Origin: Bacteroidota bacterium
GTDB taxonomy: Bacteria; Bacteroidota; Ignavibacteria; Ignavibacteriales; Ignavibacteriaceae
Direction: 5' to 3'
DNA: 64,000 nucleotides
Assembly: GCA_020161395.1 (NCBI GenBank)
Contig: JAIUOE010000009.1
Span: 78,457-142,456, forward strand
The position numbers and the translations under genes are program-made. The notes below the pieces were generated by a model. The model saw only the letters and a program-made list of their open reading frames with translations, did no database searches and was not told where the DNA came from. Of the stretch, positions 17,966 to 26,194 are shown one piece after another (position 1 is the first letter of the stretch; the number at the start of each line of letters is the position of its first letter).

Positions 17966-18079
17966 TCAGCGCAAATCTCCCCAGTTGATATCTTCGTTGT
18001 ATCTCACAGATATTCTCATTCCCCTCTGCCCAAAGCTTCCCAATCTTTGTGTACTGAGACCGCTGAGGCTGGTCTTCAT
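17966..18079 (-). CDS. possible 37-residue small protein
   Basis: In the otherwise empty gap 17778-18204, a minus-strand frame starts at ATG 18079 with AGGAAAC upstream and ends at 17966. Its residues look protein-like (for example SVRYNEDINWGDLR at the end), rich in Arg, Gly and Ser. It could also be a leftover of a larger gene. No family is recognised. Confidence 0.25.
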   Translation of the reverse strand: MKTSLSGLSTQRLGSFGQRGMRISVRYNEDINWGDLR

Positions 18080-18204
18080 GTCTGAGTGTTTCCTATAAAA
18101 TAAGTTCAGGAATCAATCTACACTCGTTTGTGCAAAAAACCTGTTGCTTGAAAATAGAAAAACCCTTATTTTAATAATGAAAGTTTTTATAATTTGGAGA
18201 GACT

Positions 18205-19092
18205 GTGTTTAAATCCATTGTTTTAGTGAAGCAGGTTCCCGATACCGCAAATATCTCGGGAAGTGTAATGAAAGAGGACGGAACCGTCAACCGTTCGAAG
18301 CTCCCTGCAATATTTAACAACGAAGACAGGGTAGCCATCGAGTTTGCCCTTCGTATTAAAGAAAAATTCGGCGGGACCGTTACTGCTATCACCATGGGAC
18401 CGCAGAGAGCGTCTGATATACTAAGAGAATGCCTCTATATGGGTGCCGATTCTGTTTATCTGATAAGTGACAGAAAATTCGCCGGTGCTGATACACTCGC
18501 CACATCTTATGTGCTTAGCGAGGCAATAAAAAAGATCGGCAGTTTCGATTTTATTTTTGCCGGAAGACAGGCGATTGATGGCGACACCGCTCAGGTTGGT
18601 CCTCAGACAGCCGAAAAACTCAATCTCCCGCAGGTTACTTATGTGGAAGAAATTCTTGAAGTTTCGAATACCCACGCAAAGATTAAAAGAAAAATAGACG
18701 GTGGTTACGAAATCGTAAGGGCTAAACTTCCCGTTTTGCTGACAGTTCTTAAGGATGCCGCCGAACCAAGACCATTCAGTGCAAAAAGAGTGATGGCATA
18801 CAAGGGAGCAAAATCCCTGATGGATCTCGAAAAAATGACAGAGGGAAACAGTCTTCTCTACACAGATAAACTCCAGCATGAATACGAAGAAAAGAATCTC
18901 TTCATCCCCACACTTACAATGGATGAACTGGGGCTCGACCCCGAACGCTGCGGCATCAAAGGCTCGCCAACAAAAGTTCACAAAGTGGATTCTGTGGTTC
19001 TTGGCGGTGGAAACCACATCAGAGTGGAGCCGACAAAAGAAGGGCTCGAGAAGCTCGTAGATCAACTTTTAGCCGATCACATTTTTGGATAA
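18205..19092 (+). CDS. etfB: electron transfer flavoprotein subunit beta
   Basis: EtfB forms with EtfA the soluble FAD protein that takes electrons from acyl-CoA dehydrogenases. The 295-residue protein opens with the typical FKSIVLVKQVPDTANISG, has the AMP-binding core TMGPQRASDILRECLYMGAD and FAGRQAIDGDTAQVGPQ near 125-140, and the ETF signature VKRK-like region TKVHKVDSVV near the end. The start is GTG 18205 with GGAGAG 4 bp upstream. It is the first gene of an operon with etfA and an acyl-CoA dehydrogenase. Confidence 0.95.
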   Translation: MFKSIVLVKQVPDTANISGSVMKEDGTVNRSKLPAIFNNEDRVAIEFALRIKEKFGGTVTAITMGPQRASDILRECLYMGADSVYLISDRKFAGADTLATSYVLSEAIKKIGSFDFIFAGRQAIDGDTAQVGPQTAEKLNLPQVTYVEEILEVSNTHAKIKRKIDGGYEIVRAKLPVLLTVLKDAAEPRPFSAKRVMAYKGAKSLMDLEKMTEGNSLLYTDKLQHEYEEKNLFIPTLTMDELGLDPERCGIKGSPTKVHKVDSVVLGGGNHIRVEPTKEGLEKLVDQLLADHIFG

Positions 19093-19096
19093 GACA

Positions 19097-20113
19097 ATGA
19101 AAAAAAAGAACGAAATTTGGGTTTTTGTTGAAGTCAGGAACGGTAAACCCGCCGATGTGAGCCTCGAACTTCTCTCCAAAGGGAACAAACTTGCCGCTAT
19201 CACAGATTCAGTGTTAAAGTCAGTTGTAATCGGTGACAATGTAAGACAAATTGCAGAAGATACATTTTTATACGGAGCCTCCGAATCGATTCTCGTGGAT
19301 GACCCCGCACTGAAATATTTCAGAACACTTCCATACGCTCGAGTATTGAACAATCTTATTTCCGAAAGACGACCAAGAATTGTGCTTTTTGGTGCCACCG
19401 TAATCGGAAGGGATATCGCTCCCAGAGTCGCATCCTTCACAAAAAGCGGACTGACGGCTGACTGCACCGACCTGCAAATCTCCGATGTAAAATATCTGAA
19501 CCAGGAATACAAGGAACTGTTGCTGCAGATCAGACCTGCTTTTGGCGGAAACATCATCGCAACAATTATCACTCCCGACACCGAGACCCAGATGGCAACG
19601 GTGAGAGAGGGTGTTATGGAGATGCACAAAGTTGACAACCCACACCCTGTAAAGATTGAGAATGTAAAGTTTGTTCCGACAGAAGAAGATGACCTTGTTG
19701 AGGTGTTGGAGCAGCACATTGAAGAGAGCAAAGTGAACCTGAAAGCAGCCCCCATAATCGTTTCAGGCGGTTACGGACTCGGAACCAAAGAAAATTTCAG
19801 ACTCGTTGAAGAACTTGCCCACACCATCGGGGGTGAAGTGGCGGGAAGCCGCGCCGCTGTGGATGCAGGATTTATCACTTCTGAAAGACAGGTAGGTCAG
19901 ACCGGTGTTACGGTACGACCCAAACTTTATATCGCAGTAGGTATCTCGGGTGCAATTCAACACCGTGCCGGAATGCAGGAAGCTAAAAAGATAATCGCCA
20001 TCAACAGCGATCCTGACGCCCCAATATTTGATGTAAGTCATTACGCAATTGTCGGCGACGCCACACAGGTGATCCCGAAATTTATTGAAGTTTACAAGAG
20101 CAAGTTGAAATAG
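19097..20113 (+). CDS. etfA: electron transfer flavoprotein subunit alpha
   Basis: ATG 19097, 4 bp after the etfB stop, is preferred to a TTG at 19085 inside etfB. The 338-residue protein has an N-terminal domain that pairs with EtfB and a C-terminal FAD-binding domain with GGYGLGTKENF, AGSRAAVDAGF, RQVGQTGVTVRPKLYIAVG and the hallmark GISGAIQHRAGM. Residues for FAD binding appear intact. It sits between etfB and the acyl-CoA dehydrogenase, consistent with direct electron transfer from that enzyme. Confidence 0.96.
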   Translation: MKKKNEIWVFVEVRNGKPADVSLELLSKGNKLAAITDSVLKSVVIGDNVRQIAEDTFLYGASESILVDDPALKYFRTLPYARVLNNLISERRPRIVLFGATVIGRDIAPRVASFTKSGLTADCTDLQISDVKYLNQEYKELLLQIRPAFGGNIIATIITPDTETQMATVREGVMEMHKVDNPHPVKIENVKFVPTEEDDLVEVLEQHIEESKVNLKAAPIIVSGGYGLGTKENFRLVEELAHTIGGEVAGSRAAVDAGFITSERQVGQTGVTVRPKLYIAVGISGAIQHRAGMQEAKKIIAINSDPDAPIFDVSHYAIVGDATQVIPKFIEVYKSKLK

Positions 20114-20121
20114 GAACAAAC

Positions 20122-21852
20122 ATGGCAAATTATTTTACCGACAATGTCGATATTCAGTTTCACTTCAACCAGTTTGGTACCGATGATGTGAAAGAGATTA
20201 TTCAGATTAGTGAAGAAGATTACAAGGAATCACTCCATTATGACTATGCTCCTGTTTCATTTGAAGATGCGATGGAAAATTACAGGGCGGTGCTGGAAGT
20301 GGTGGGAGATCTTGCAGCCAATTTTATTGAAGCCCGCGCGGCAGGTGTTGACGACCAGGGTGCCATTTTCAAAGATGGCAAGGTAACATATGCCGACGGT
20401 ACAAGAAAAAATCTTGAGCAGCTTGCTCAGGCTGACCTGATGGGTATGATCCTCCCCAGGAAGTACGGCGGATTAAATTTCCCCTTCTTTATTTATCTCG
20501 TCTCTGTGGAAATGATCTCCAGGGCTGACGCCTCCCTGATGAATCTTTTTGGATTGCAGGATATCGCAGACACTATCAGGAAGTTTGGAGATGAGGAACT
20601 TGCTCAGGAATTTCTTCCAAAGTTCTCGACCGGTGAATATACAGGTGCAATGGCACTTACAGAACCCGATGCCGGCAGTGATCTGCAGGCAGTAAAGCTC
20701 TCCGCATATCAAAATGAAAAAGGGGAGTGGTTCCTTCGCGGTGTAAAAAGATTTATCACAAACGGCAACGGTGAAGTGCTGCTCGTTCTTGCAAGAAGCG
20801 AAAGCGGTTCCAGGGACGGTCGCGGTCTCAGCCTTTTTGCCTGCTACGGTGATGAAACCGTAAAAGTCAGAAGAATTGAGCACAAACTCGGTATCCACGG
20901 CTCACCAACTTGTGAACTTCAGTTCAACGATACCCCGGCAAAACTGGTTGGTACCCGAAGAATGGGACTAATTAAATATGTTTTAGACCTTATGTTTCGT
21001 GCCAGAGCAGGAGTTTCTGCGCAGGCTCTCGGCATCTCCCAGGCAGCTTATGAAGAAGCCCTGAAATACGCTAAAGAAAGGGAACAGTTCGGCAAACCGA
21101 TCATTAATCTCCCTGTGGTCACCAATATTCTTATGGATATGAGGACCACTCTCGAGAGCAACAGGTCTCTTCTCTATTCAACCGCGATTACGGTTGATCT
21201 GAAAGAAAAACTTGAAGAAGTGATCGATAAGCTGAAAAAAGAGGGAAAACCATTCGCTGAAGTGAATGCGAGACTTAAATATGTCACCAGAGTTGCAAAT
21301 CTGCTCACTCCGATGGCAAAGTATATCGTTACTGAATCTGCCAATAAAATCACTTATGATGCACTTCAGATTCATGGCGGAACAGGCTACATGAGAGAAT
21401 TCAAGATCGAACGACTCGCCCGTGATGCAAGGATTACAAACATCTACGAAGGAACTTCCCAACTACAGATTGTCGCAGCTTCCTCAGGTGTTTATGCCGA
21501 TGTGCTCGCAGAGTACTTCGATAAAAAGGATGCAAAGGTTTATGATGCCGGACTTACAAGACTGCAGAATTTTCTTAAGGAAATAAGGGCCGTCTTTAAC
21601 GAATGTGTCAAATATGTTCAGGATAAAAAAGATCCCGTGTTTCAGGAAGTGGCTGCCAAAGACCTTGTGGAACTCTACAGCTACATTTACACAGGCTATC
21701 TGCTGCTCGACGAGGCTGAAAAAGAGTCCCGTAAACGGTTTATTGCCAACAGATTTATTATTAACGCACTTTCACACGCCAAGAGAAACGCTGAATCGAT
21801 AAAGGATGAACTCTTCTCAGACCTTCTTCATTCAGACGAAATCTTAATCTAA
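20122..21852 (+). CDS. acyl-CoA dehydrogenase with C-terminal extension
   Basis: This flavoenzyme oxidises acyl-CoA to enoyl-CoA and passes electrons to the ETF encoded upstream. At 576 residues it is longer than standard 380-residue enzymes, owing to an N-terminal segment of about 60 residues and a helical C-terminal extension (about 460-576). Signatures: AMALTEPDAGSDL (176-188), YAKEREQFGKPI (about 316-327), and catalytic base Glu443 in IYEGTSQLQ. An insertion of about 25 charged residues near 360-385 is unusual. Start ATG 20122 follows AGGAACA. Chain-length preference cannot be read from sequence. Confidence 0.93.
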   Translation: MANYFTDNVDIQFHFNQFGTDDVKEIIQISEEDYKESLHYDYAPVSFEDAMENYRAVLEVVGDLAANFIEARAAGVDDQGAIFKDGKVTYADGTRKNLEQLAQADLMGMILPRKYGGLNFPFFIYLVSVEMISRADASLMNLFGLQDIADTIRKFGDEELAQEFLPKFSTGEYTGAMALTEPDAGSDLQAVKLSAYQNEKGEWFLRGVKRFITNGNGEVLLVLARSESGSRDGRGLSLFACYGDETVKVRRIEHKLGIHGSPTCELQFNDTPAKLVGTRRMGLIKYVLDLMFRARAGVSAQALGISQAAYEEALKYAKEREQFGKPIINLPVVTNILMDMRTTLESNRSLLYSTAITVDLKEKLEEVIDKLKKEGKPFAEVNARLKYVTRVANLLTPMAKYIVTESANKITYDALQIHGGTGYMREFKIERLARDARITNIYEGTSQLQIVAASSGVYADVLAEYFDKKDAKVYDAGLTRLQNFLKEIRAVFNECVKYVQDKKDPVFQEVAAKDLVELYSYIYTGYLLLDEAEKESRKRFIANRFIINALSHAKRNAESIKDELFSDLLHSDEILI

Positions 21853-21867
21853 CCAAGGAGACAGACC

Positions 21868-22077
21868 ATGGATAAACAAAGAAATTACTTCAAGATCTAT
21901 GATGATGAAGGCATTAAAAGCTACTTCAAAACCAACCTCACTTACGAGGAGATCGAAAAGTTGAAAACCGACTTTGAACAAAATCATCAGGAATTCTACA
22001 ATAACGACTTTATCAAATTCCTGAAAGACAAAGATGCCTCGACAGAGGAGATTGAAGTTCAGGCTATTTATTATTGA
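21868..22077 (+). CDS. small acidic protein of the acyl-CoA dehydrogenase operon
   Basis: A 69-residue cytoplasmic protein with AAGGAG ideally placed before ATG 21868 and only 15 bp after the dehydrogenase stop, so it is very likely translated from the same mRNA. It is rich in Asp, Glu, Lys and Tyr and is predicted helical (TYEEIEKLKTDFEQNHQEFY). No known family is recognised. A partner or regulator of the dehydrogenase is possible but unproven. Confidence 0.65.
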   Translation: MDKQRNYFKIYDDEGIKSYFKTNLTYEEIEKLKTDFEQNHQEFYNNDFIKFLKDKDASTEEIEVQAIYY

Positions 22078-22300
22078 GAGACTTGAGAAACCTGAGAGAC
22101 TCGAGAAACCAGAGTATCTGAGAGACTTGAGAGACTCGAGAAACCAGAGTATCTGAGAATCATTTAAGTTTATTATCTTTGGCTCTTAAAATTACAAAAA
22201 TAGATTGCTGTAAAAGCGGTTATCACTCAGTTACTCAAGTCACTCGGATACTCAAGTTTCTCAAGTACTCGAGTCACTCGAGTCTCTCAAATCACTCTTA
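22078..22300. repeat. long imperfect inverted array of GAGACTTGAGA words
   Basis: The left arm (22078-22163) is built from words such as GAGACTTGAGA, GAGACTCGAGA and CAGAGTATCTGA. The right arm (about 22227-22295) has their complements: ACTCAAGTCACTC, TTTCTCAAGTACTC, GAGTCTCTCAA. The arms could fold into one long irregular hairpin around an AT-rich centre that also contains TATCTTTG at 22174-22181, a possible promoter box for the gene at 22320. Confidence 0.6.
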
Positions 22301-22319
22301 CAAAATTTGAAAGATACAT

Positions 22320-23546
22320 ATGAAAGATCACGAAAACATCAATTTTGAATCGAAATGTGTTCATGCAGGCATTGATGAGTATGAGTTTGGGGCGGTAGTT
22401 CCGCCGATTTACCAGACATCAACATTTAAGTTTAAATCCGCACAGCATGGTGCCTCGCTTTTTATGGGTGAGGGCAAGGGACACATCTATACAAGAATGA
22501 GCAACCCGACAGTTGAAGCGATGGAAGATTCTGTTGCAGCGCTCGAGGGGGGTGCCAAGGCACTCGGATGTGCAAGCGGTATGGCAGCAATAAATACTGT
22601 TTTTGCTACCTATCTCTCTGCAGGTACCCATATAGTATGCTCGCAGGCTGTTTACGGACCGACAAATACCCTGCTGAAGACCGTTTTCTCAAGATTTGGC
22701 GTTGAAACAACATTTGTTGATACGACCGATATTGCTGCAGTAAAAGCTGCAATGAAAGAAAATACAGTTTTGGTTTATGTGGAAACACCCGGAAATCCCA
22801 CACTCGCAATCAGCGATTTGGCAGAGATTGTAAAAATTGCACATGAATACGGTGCAAAAGTTTGTGTTGATAATACATTCATGTCGCCTGCACTTCAAAG
22901 ACCATTCGAATTTGGGGTTGATGTTATTATTCATTCCATGACGAAATTCCTTAACGGACATGCAGATGTGGTTGCGGGAATTGTAGTTGTAAAAGATGCT
23001 GCTGATTATACACCACTTAAGAAAGTGTTGAATCAGACGGGTGGCGTTATCGATCCTTTCAATTCATTCCTTGTGCACCGCGGAATTAAGACACTCGCCA
23101 TCAGAATGGAAAGACACTGCGAAAACGCTCAAAAAGTGGCTGAATTCCTTGAAAAACACGATATGGTTGAGTCTGTTACTTTCCCCGGATTGCGTTCACA
23201 TCCTCAATACTTTACAGGATTGAAACAGCACAAAGGGCACGGAGGTATGATTACATTCGAACTGAAGGGTGGCTATGATGCCGGTGAAATCATGATGAAT
23301 TCCGTCAAACTTTGCCAGCTCGCGGTAAGCCTCGGAGGTGTTGAATCACTTATTCAGCATCCCGCAAGTATGACCCACTTCTCGATGGGACCCGATGCCC
23401 GCAAAGAAGCCGGAATCACAGAAGGCATGGTAAGATTGTCAGTTGGTATCGAAAACCACAAGGATATCATAAAAGACCTTGAGCGCGCCCTCTACGAAGT
23501 AGGCGAAGCATTGAATGTAAAACAGGAAAAGAATCTCTTTAGATAA
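22320..23546 (+). CDS. PLP-dependent Cys/Met metabolism enzyme (methionine gamma-lyase / cystathionine gamma-synthase family)
   Basis: The 408-residue enzyme belongs to fold-type I gamma-family PLP enzymes, acting on cystathionine, homoserine esters or methionine. PLP lysine is Lys209 in HSMTKFLNGHADVVAG; Asp184 (VDNTF) contacts the ring nitrogen, Tyr57 and Arg59 (IYTRMSNPT) bind phosphate from the neighbour subunit, and CASGMAA (84-90) completes the pocket. In methionine gamma-lyases a Cys usually follows the Tyr-Gly of the substrate loop; here it is Pro114 (VYGPT), so classical lyase specificity is doubtful. O-acetylhomoserine-type or gamma-lyase activity are both possible. No sulfur-assimilation genes are adjacent. 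Confidence 0.85.
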   Translation: MKDHENINFESKCVHAGIDEYEFGAVVPPIYQTSTFKFKSAQHGASLFMGEGKGHIYTRMSNPTVEAMEDSVAALEGGAKALGCASGMAAINTVFATYLSAGTHIVCSQAVYGPTNTLLKTVFSRFGVETTFVDTTDIAAVKAAMKENTVLVYVETPGNPTLAISDLAEIVKIAHEYGAKVCVDNTFMSPALQRPFEFGVDVIIHSMTKFLNGHADVVAGIVVVKDAADYTPLKKVLNQTGGVIDPFNSFLVHRGIKTLAIRMERHCENAQKVAEFLEKHDMVESVTFPGLRSHPQYFTGLKQHKGHGGMITFELKGGYDAGEIMMNSVKLCQLAVSLGGVESLIQHPASMTHFSMGPDARKEAGITEGMVRLSVGIENHKDIIKDLERALYEVGEALNVKQEKNLFR

Positions 23547-23576
23547 TCTTTTTCTGCTATAAAATCTTATTCACTG

Positions 23577-23614
23577 ATACACATCCTGATTTTTCGGGAT
23601 GTGTATTTGTGTTT
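23577..23614 (+). terminator. intrinsic terminator after the PLP enzyme gene
   Basis: ATACACATCC (23577-23586) pairs with GGATGTGTAT (23597-23606), 10 bp around a 10-nt loop, followed by TTGTGTTTT. It lies 30 bp after the stop. Confidence 0.82.
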
Positions 23615-23619
23615 TAGGG

Positions 23620-23910
23620 GCGATGGGTGCGCAGGGGACGCAGAGGGGTTTTTTTTAATTGAACACGGATGAGACGGATTAAACAGATTATCACGGATGG
23701 GGATTTTGAGCCATTGTGCGAAAAGCTATTAGCTATGATCTATGAACTGACCTGAAAGAGCCCTTGTGCGAAAAGTTATTAGCTATTATCTATGAACTGT
23801 GAGCTGCCTCGAAGTAATTCATAAACCGACAAAAATAATATCTGATGCTTAAGAGAAAACCCCTGTGGCAACAGGTTTTTCAAACCTCAAACTTCTGACC
23901 TCAAACCTCA
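23620..23910. repeat. intergenic repeat cluster with a 50-bp direct repeat
   Basis: After the terminator come ACGCAGAGG, CACGGATGAGACGGATTAAACAG and related words shared with other gaps. A unit starting GAGCC and containing TTGTGCGAAAAGCTATTAGC occurs at 23708-23749 and again at 23758-23799 with a few changes, period 50 bp. The cluster ends in CAAACCTCAAACTTC words directly before upp. No gene is visible. Confidence 0.55.
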
Positions 23911-23913
23911 ATA

Positions 23914-24555
23914 TTATAGCGTTCCAAACACCCTGTCGCCGGCATCACCCAAGCCCGGGACGATATATCCTTTTTCATTTAAGCCTTTGTCCAGAGAAGC
24001 GGTATAGATAGCTACATCGGGATGATCGTTCAGTAGTCTTTTTACACCTTCGGGAGCCGCAATGATGGAAGCGAGGATAATATTATTTGCTCCGCTGTCT
24101 TTCAGGATATTTATTGCTGCGGATACACTTCCGCCGGTTGCGAGCATCGGATCGAGGATGATTACAAGGGAGTGTTCAAGGTTCTTAGGGGTTTTGTAGT
24201 AATATTCGATAGGCTCGAGGGTTTCTTCGTTTCTTTTTAAGCCGATGTGTCCCATCTTTGCCTGAGGGAGGAGCTGCAGGAAGGCGTTCGCCATGCTTAG
24301 TCCGGCTCGTAAAATAGGTACCAGTACTATCTGGGTGGCTATTTTCTTCCCTTTGGTGGTTTCAAGCGGAGTTTCCACTTCCACTTCCCTCATTTTAATT
24401 TTTGGACTGATCGCAATGCAAAGCGAGTAGGCTATGCGGTCGAGGGCGTTACGAAAATCGCGTTGAGGAGTCTCTTTATCACGAAGATAGGTGAGATCTC
24501 TCACTACCAGATTATTGCTGACAACAGTAAAATTATCCATTTTTCTTCCGTTCAT
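23914..24555 (-). CDS. upp: uracil phosphoribosyltransferase
   Basis: UPRT converts uracil and PRPP to UMP for pyrimidine salvage. The 213-residue cytoplasmic enzyme has the family hallmarks: TYLRDKETPQRDFRNALDRI near the N-terminus, LVPILRAGLSMANAFLQLLP, the PRPP-binding loop ILDPMLATGGSV (about 133-144), and the uracil-binding C-terminal segment GYIVPGLGDAGDRVFGT. Its start overlaps the end of the membrane-protein gene upstream by 4 bp, so the two are likely coupled. Confidence 0.96.
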   Translation of the reverse strand: MNGRKMDNFTVVSNNLVVRDLTYLRDKETPQRDFRNALDRIAYSLCIAISPKIKMREVEVETPLETTKGKKIATQIVLVPILRAGLSMANAFLQLLPQAKMGHIGLKRNEETLEPIEYYYKTPKNLEHSLVIILDPMLATGGSVSAAINILKDSGANNIILASIIAAPEGVKRLLNDHPDVAIYTASLDKGLNEKGYIVPGLGDAGDRVFGTL

Positions 24556-24950
24556 TTGATCTTTAAGGCTGTTTGATCATCGATTAATACTTTAATAAAT
24601 TTTATTCCGACAAAAATTACCACCGCGAAAATCAGGAAATTGAAAAGCCAGGCAAAGAGAAGTGCTCCCCAAAAGTAGCTCAGCATCGAAAGTGTATAAA
24701 GCGCAACCACTGAAATGTAAAGGGGAATAAATCTTTTGCGTACAGGGAGGCTTGAGTCGGGGTTAAAAAAAGAGCCGTAGAAATAAAGTTTTTGCTTGTC
24801 TATGGGGAGTTGAAAATCTCTTTCAGGCAGGTTGTCAGCAATTCCTTTGTTTTTTCGATATGCCCGAAAAGCCAAATAAATTGCGGAGAGCATCAAGAGG
24901 CTCAGAAAGGCGGTGGTAGTAAAAATTATTACATCGGTATCAAGGATCAT
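24552..24950 (-). CDS. small integral membrane protein
   Basis: A 132-residue protein with one hydrophobic helix at about 6-28, a polar middle of about 45 residues (YRKNKGIADNLPERDFQ onward), and two closely spaced C-terminal helices (about 77-97 and 99-122). No family is recognised. It precedes upp with a 4-bp overlap; a link to uracil uptake is conceivable but nothing resembles a uracil permease. A TATCTTTG box on the minus strand at 25001-25008 could drive the pair. Confidence 0.7.
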   Translation of the reverse strand: MILDTDVIIFTTTAFLSLLMLSAIYLAFRAYRKNKGIADNLPERDFQLPIDKQKLYFYGSFFNPDSSLPVRKRFIPLYISVVALYTLSMLSYFWGALLFAWLFNFLIFAVVIFVGIKFIKVLIDDQTALKIK

Positions 24951-25055
24951 CAGAGTATTCGGGCTAATTTCTTTTTATAAATATCATCAAAATGCACCTG
25001 CAAAGATAAGTAAAATGAGATTCTTTCTATAAAACAAGCAAATAGTGAGCGGGAA

Positions 25056-25520
25056 TTAATTCCTTCTCATTCTAATAATTTCATTAAACTCTTCCTCTTT
25101 TACGGGGAAGACTGACAACCTGTTCCCTCTTTTGATTAAAAGGATATCCTTTAAAGCAGGGTTTTCCTTTATCTCCTGAAGTGTGACAAGCCGGGGAAAT
25201 TTCTCAACCAGTTTAATGTCGACCATTATCCAGACAGGTTTATCGGGCGTTGAATCCGGGTCAAAATAATTTGAATTTGGATCGAAGGCGGAAGTGTCGG
25301 GGTATCCTTCCCGTACCACTTCACACCATCCGGCGACACCCGTCGGGTCTGTGCTGCTGTGGTAAAAAAGCACCTTGTCACCATTTTTCATCGAGTCACG
25401 GAGAAAGTTTCTCGCCTGATAGTTGCGAACCCCGTCCCAGCAGGTTGTCTGAAGAGGTGAATTAGCGAGATCATCAATGGAAAAGACATCAGGTTCAGAT
25501 TTTACAAGCCAGAAGTTCAT
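25056..25520 (-). CDS. EVE domain protein
   Basis: The 154-residue protein is essentially one EVE domain, a PUA/YTH-like fold thought to bind modified bases in RNA or DNA. Hallmarks are the N-terminal FWLVKSEPDVFSIDDL, WDGVRNYQARNFLRD, GDKVLFYHSS, GWCEVVREGYPD and WIMVDIKLVEKFPRLVTL, ending in LSVFPVKEEEFNEI. These align along the full family length. It overlaps the DUF1579-like gene by 4 bp; that gene is unrelated in function as far as can be seen. Confidence 0.92.
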   Translation of the reverse strand: MNFWLVKSEPDVFSIDDLANSPLQTTCWDGVRNYQARNFLRDSMKNGDKVLFYHSSTDPTGVAGWCEVVREGYPDTSAFDPNSNYFDPDSTPDKPVWIMVDIKLVEKFPRLVTLQEIKENPALKDILLIKRGNRLSVFPVKEEEFNEIIRMRRN

Positions 25521-26083
25521 TGTTTTCTCCTGAATTCGGCATTTATATACGATTTATACGAGCGATCCGGGAGTAAAAAGTCGACTTCATATTTGATGAG
25601 TGAATCACCTTCAAAGTCGTAGATTATTCGAAACATCTGATCTTCACGGGTTACATAATCCATACTGCTCCCTTCAAAGATGAATTTTTGATCATCTTTT
25701 TTGAAATCACCGTAAGCATTAATTGCGAAATTTCCGAGTTCGTCCATTGAGTAGAGAGTGTATTTCTGAAGCCGTACATCGTAACCGAGGTAAGCAATTG
25801 AAGTTATTGACATGCCAAAAGCGATGTTTTGTGAACGGGATTCGAGAAATCTGCCACCGAGTACAATCTGATTTCTGCATTCTCCTGTCCCCTTAAGTGA
25901 TTTTTCTCCTTCTGTGTCGAAGAAAAATTCAATCTGCACATCCCACTCACCTTCAAAAAGGGAGAGTTTTTCATGTTCTTTCTGAACAAGGGTCAGTTCT
26001 TCAAGAGTTGTCCATTTATTGGATTGTGAGAATGCCGTCGATGCAAACAATATTAAAAGGAAAAGTAATTTGTCGTATTTCAT
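25517..26083 (-). CDS. exported DUF1579-like protein
   Basis: ATG 26083 begins a signal peptide (MKYDKLLFLLILFASTAFSQ); the longer frame from 26122 adds 13 residues that spoil it. The 188-residue product is a lipocalin-like beta-barrel domain of DUF1579 type: LSLFEGEWDVQIEFFF, ILGGRFLESR-like IVLGGRFLESRSQ, SITSIAYLGYDVRLQKYTLYSMDELG. Function of the family is unknown. Coupled by 4-bp overlap to the EVE gene. Confidence 0.78.
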   Translation of the reverse strand: MKYDKLLFLLILFASTAFSQSNKWTTLEELTLVQKEHEKLSLFEGEWDVQIEFFFDTEGEKSLKGTGECRNQIVLGGRFLESRSQNIAFGMSITSIAYLGYDVRLQKYTLYSMDELGNFAINAYGDFKKDDQKFIFEGSSMDYVTREDQMFRIIYDFEGDSLIKYEVDFLLPDRSYKSYINAEFRRKQ

Positions 26084-26127
26084 TCTGCAAATATTTTGTT
26101 TTTCGTAATGCAAATATACCAATAATA

Positions 26128-26165
26128 AAAAAGAGGTTGTCCATTTTCATGAACAACCTCTTTTT
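26128..26165 (-). terminator. intrinsic terminator after the T9SS gene at 26195-27703
   Basis: AAAAAGAGGTTGT (26128-26140) pairs with ACAACCTCTTTTT (26153-26165), 13 bp with a 12-nt loop; the minus-strand transcript ends in a T-rich tract. Confidence 0.85.
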
Positions 26166-26194
26166 GAATTATGATTTATGAGTTTAACTCACAA

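Noticed and set aside
22078..22300. CRISPR-like array
   Set aside because: Word spacing is irregular, copies are degenerate and in both orientations, and no cas gene is present.
23708..23799. CRISPR with two repeats
   Set aside because: The repeated unit fills nearly the whole 50-bp period, so there is no unique spacer, and no cas gene is nearby.
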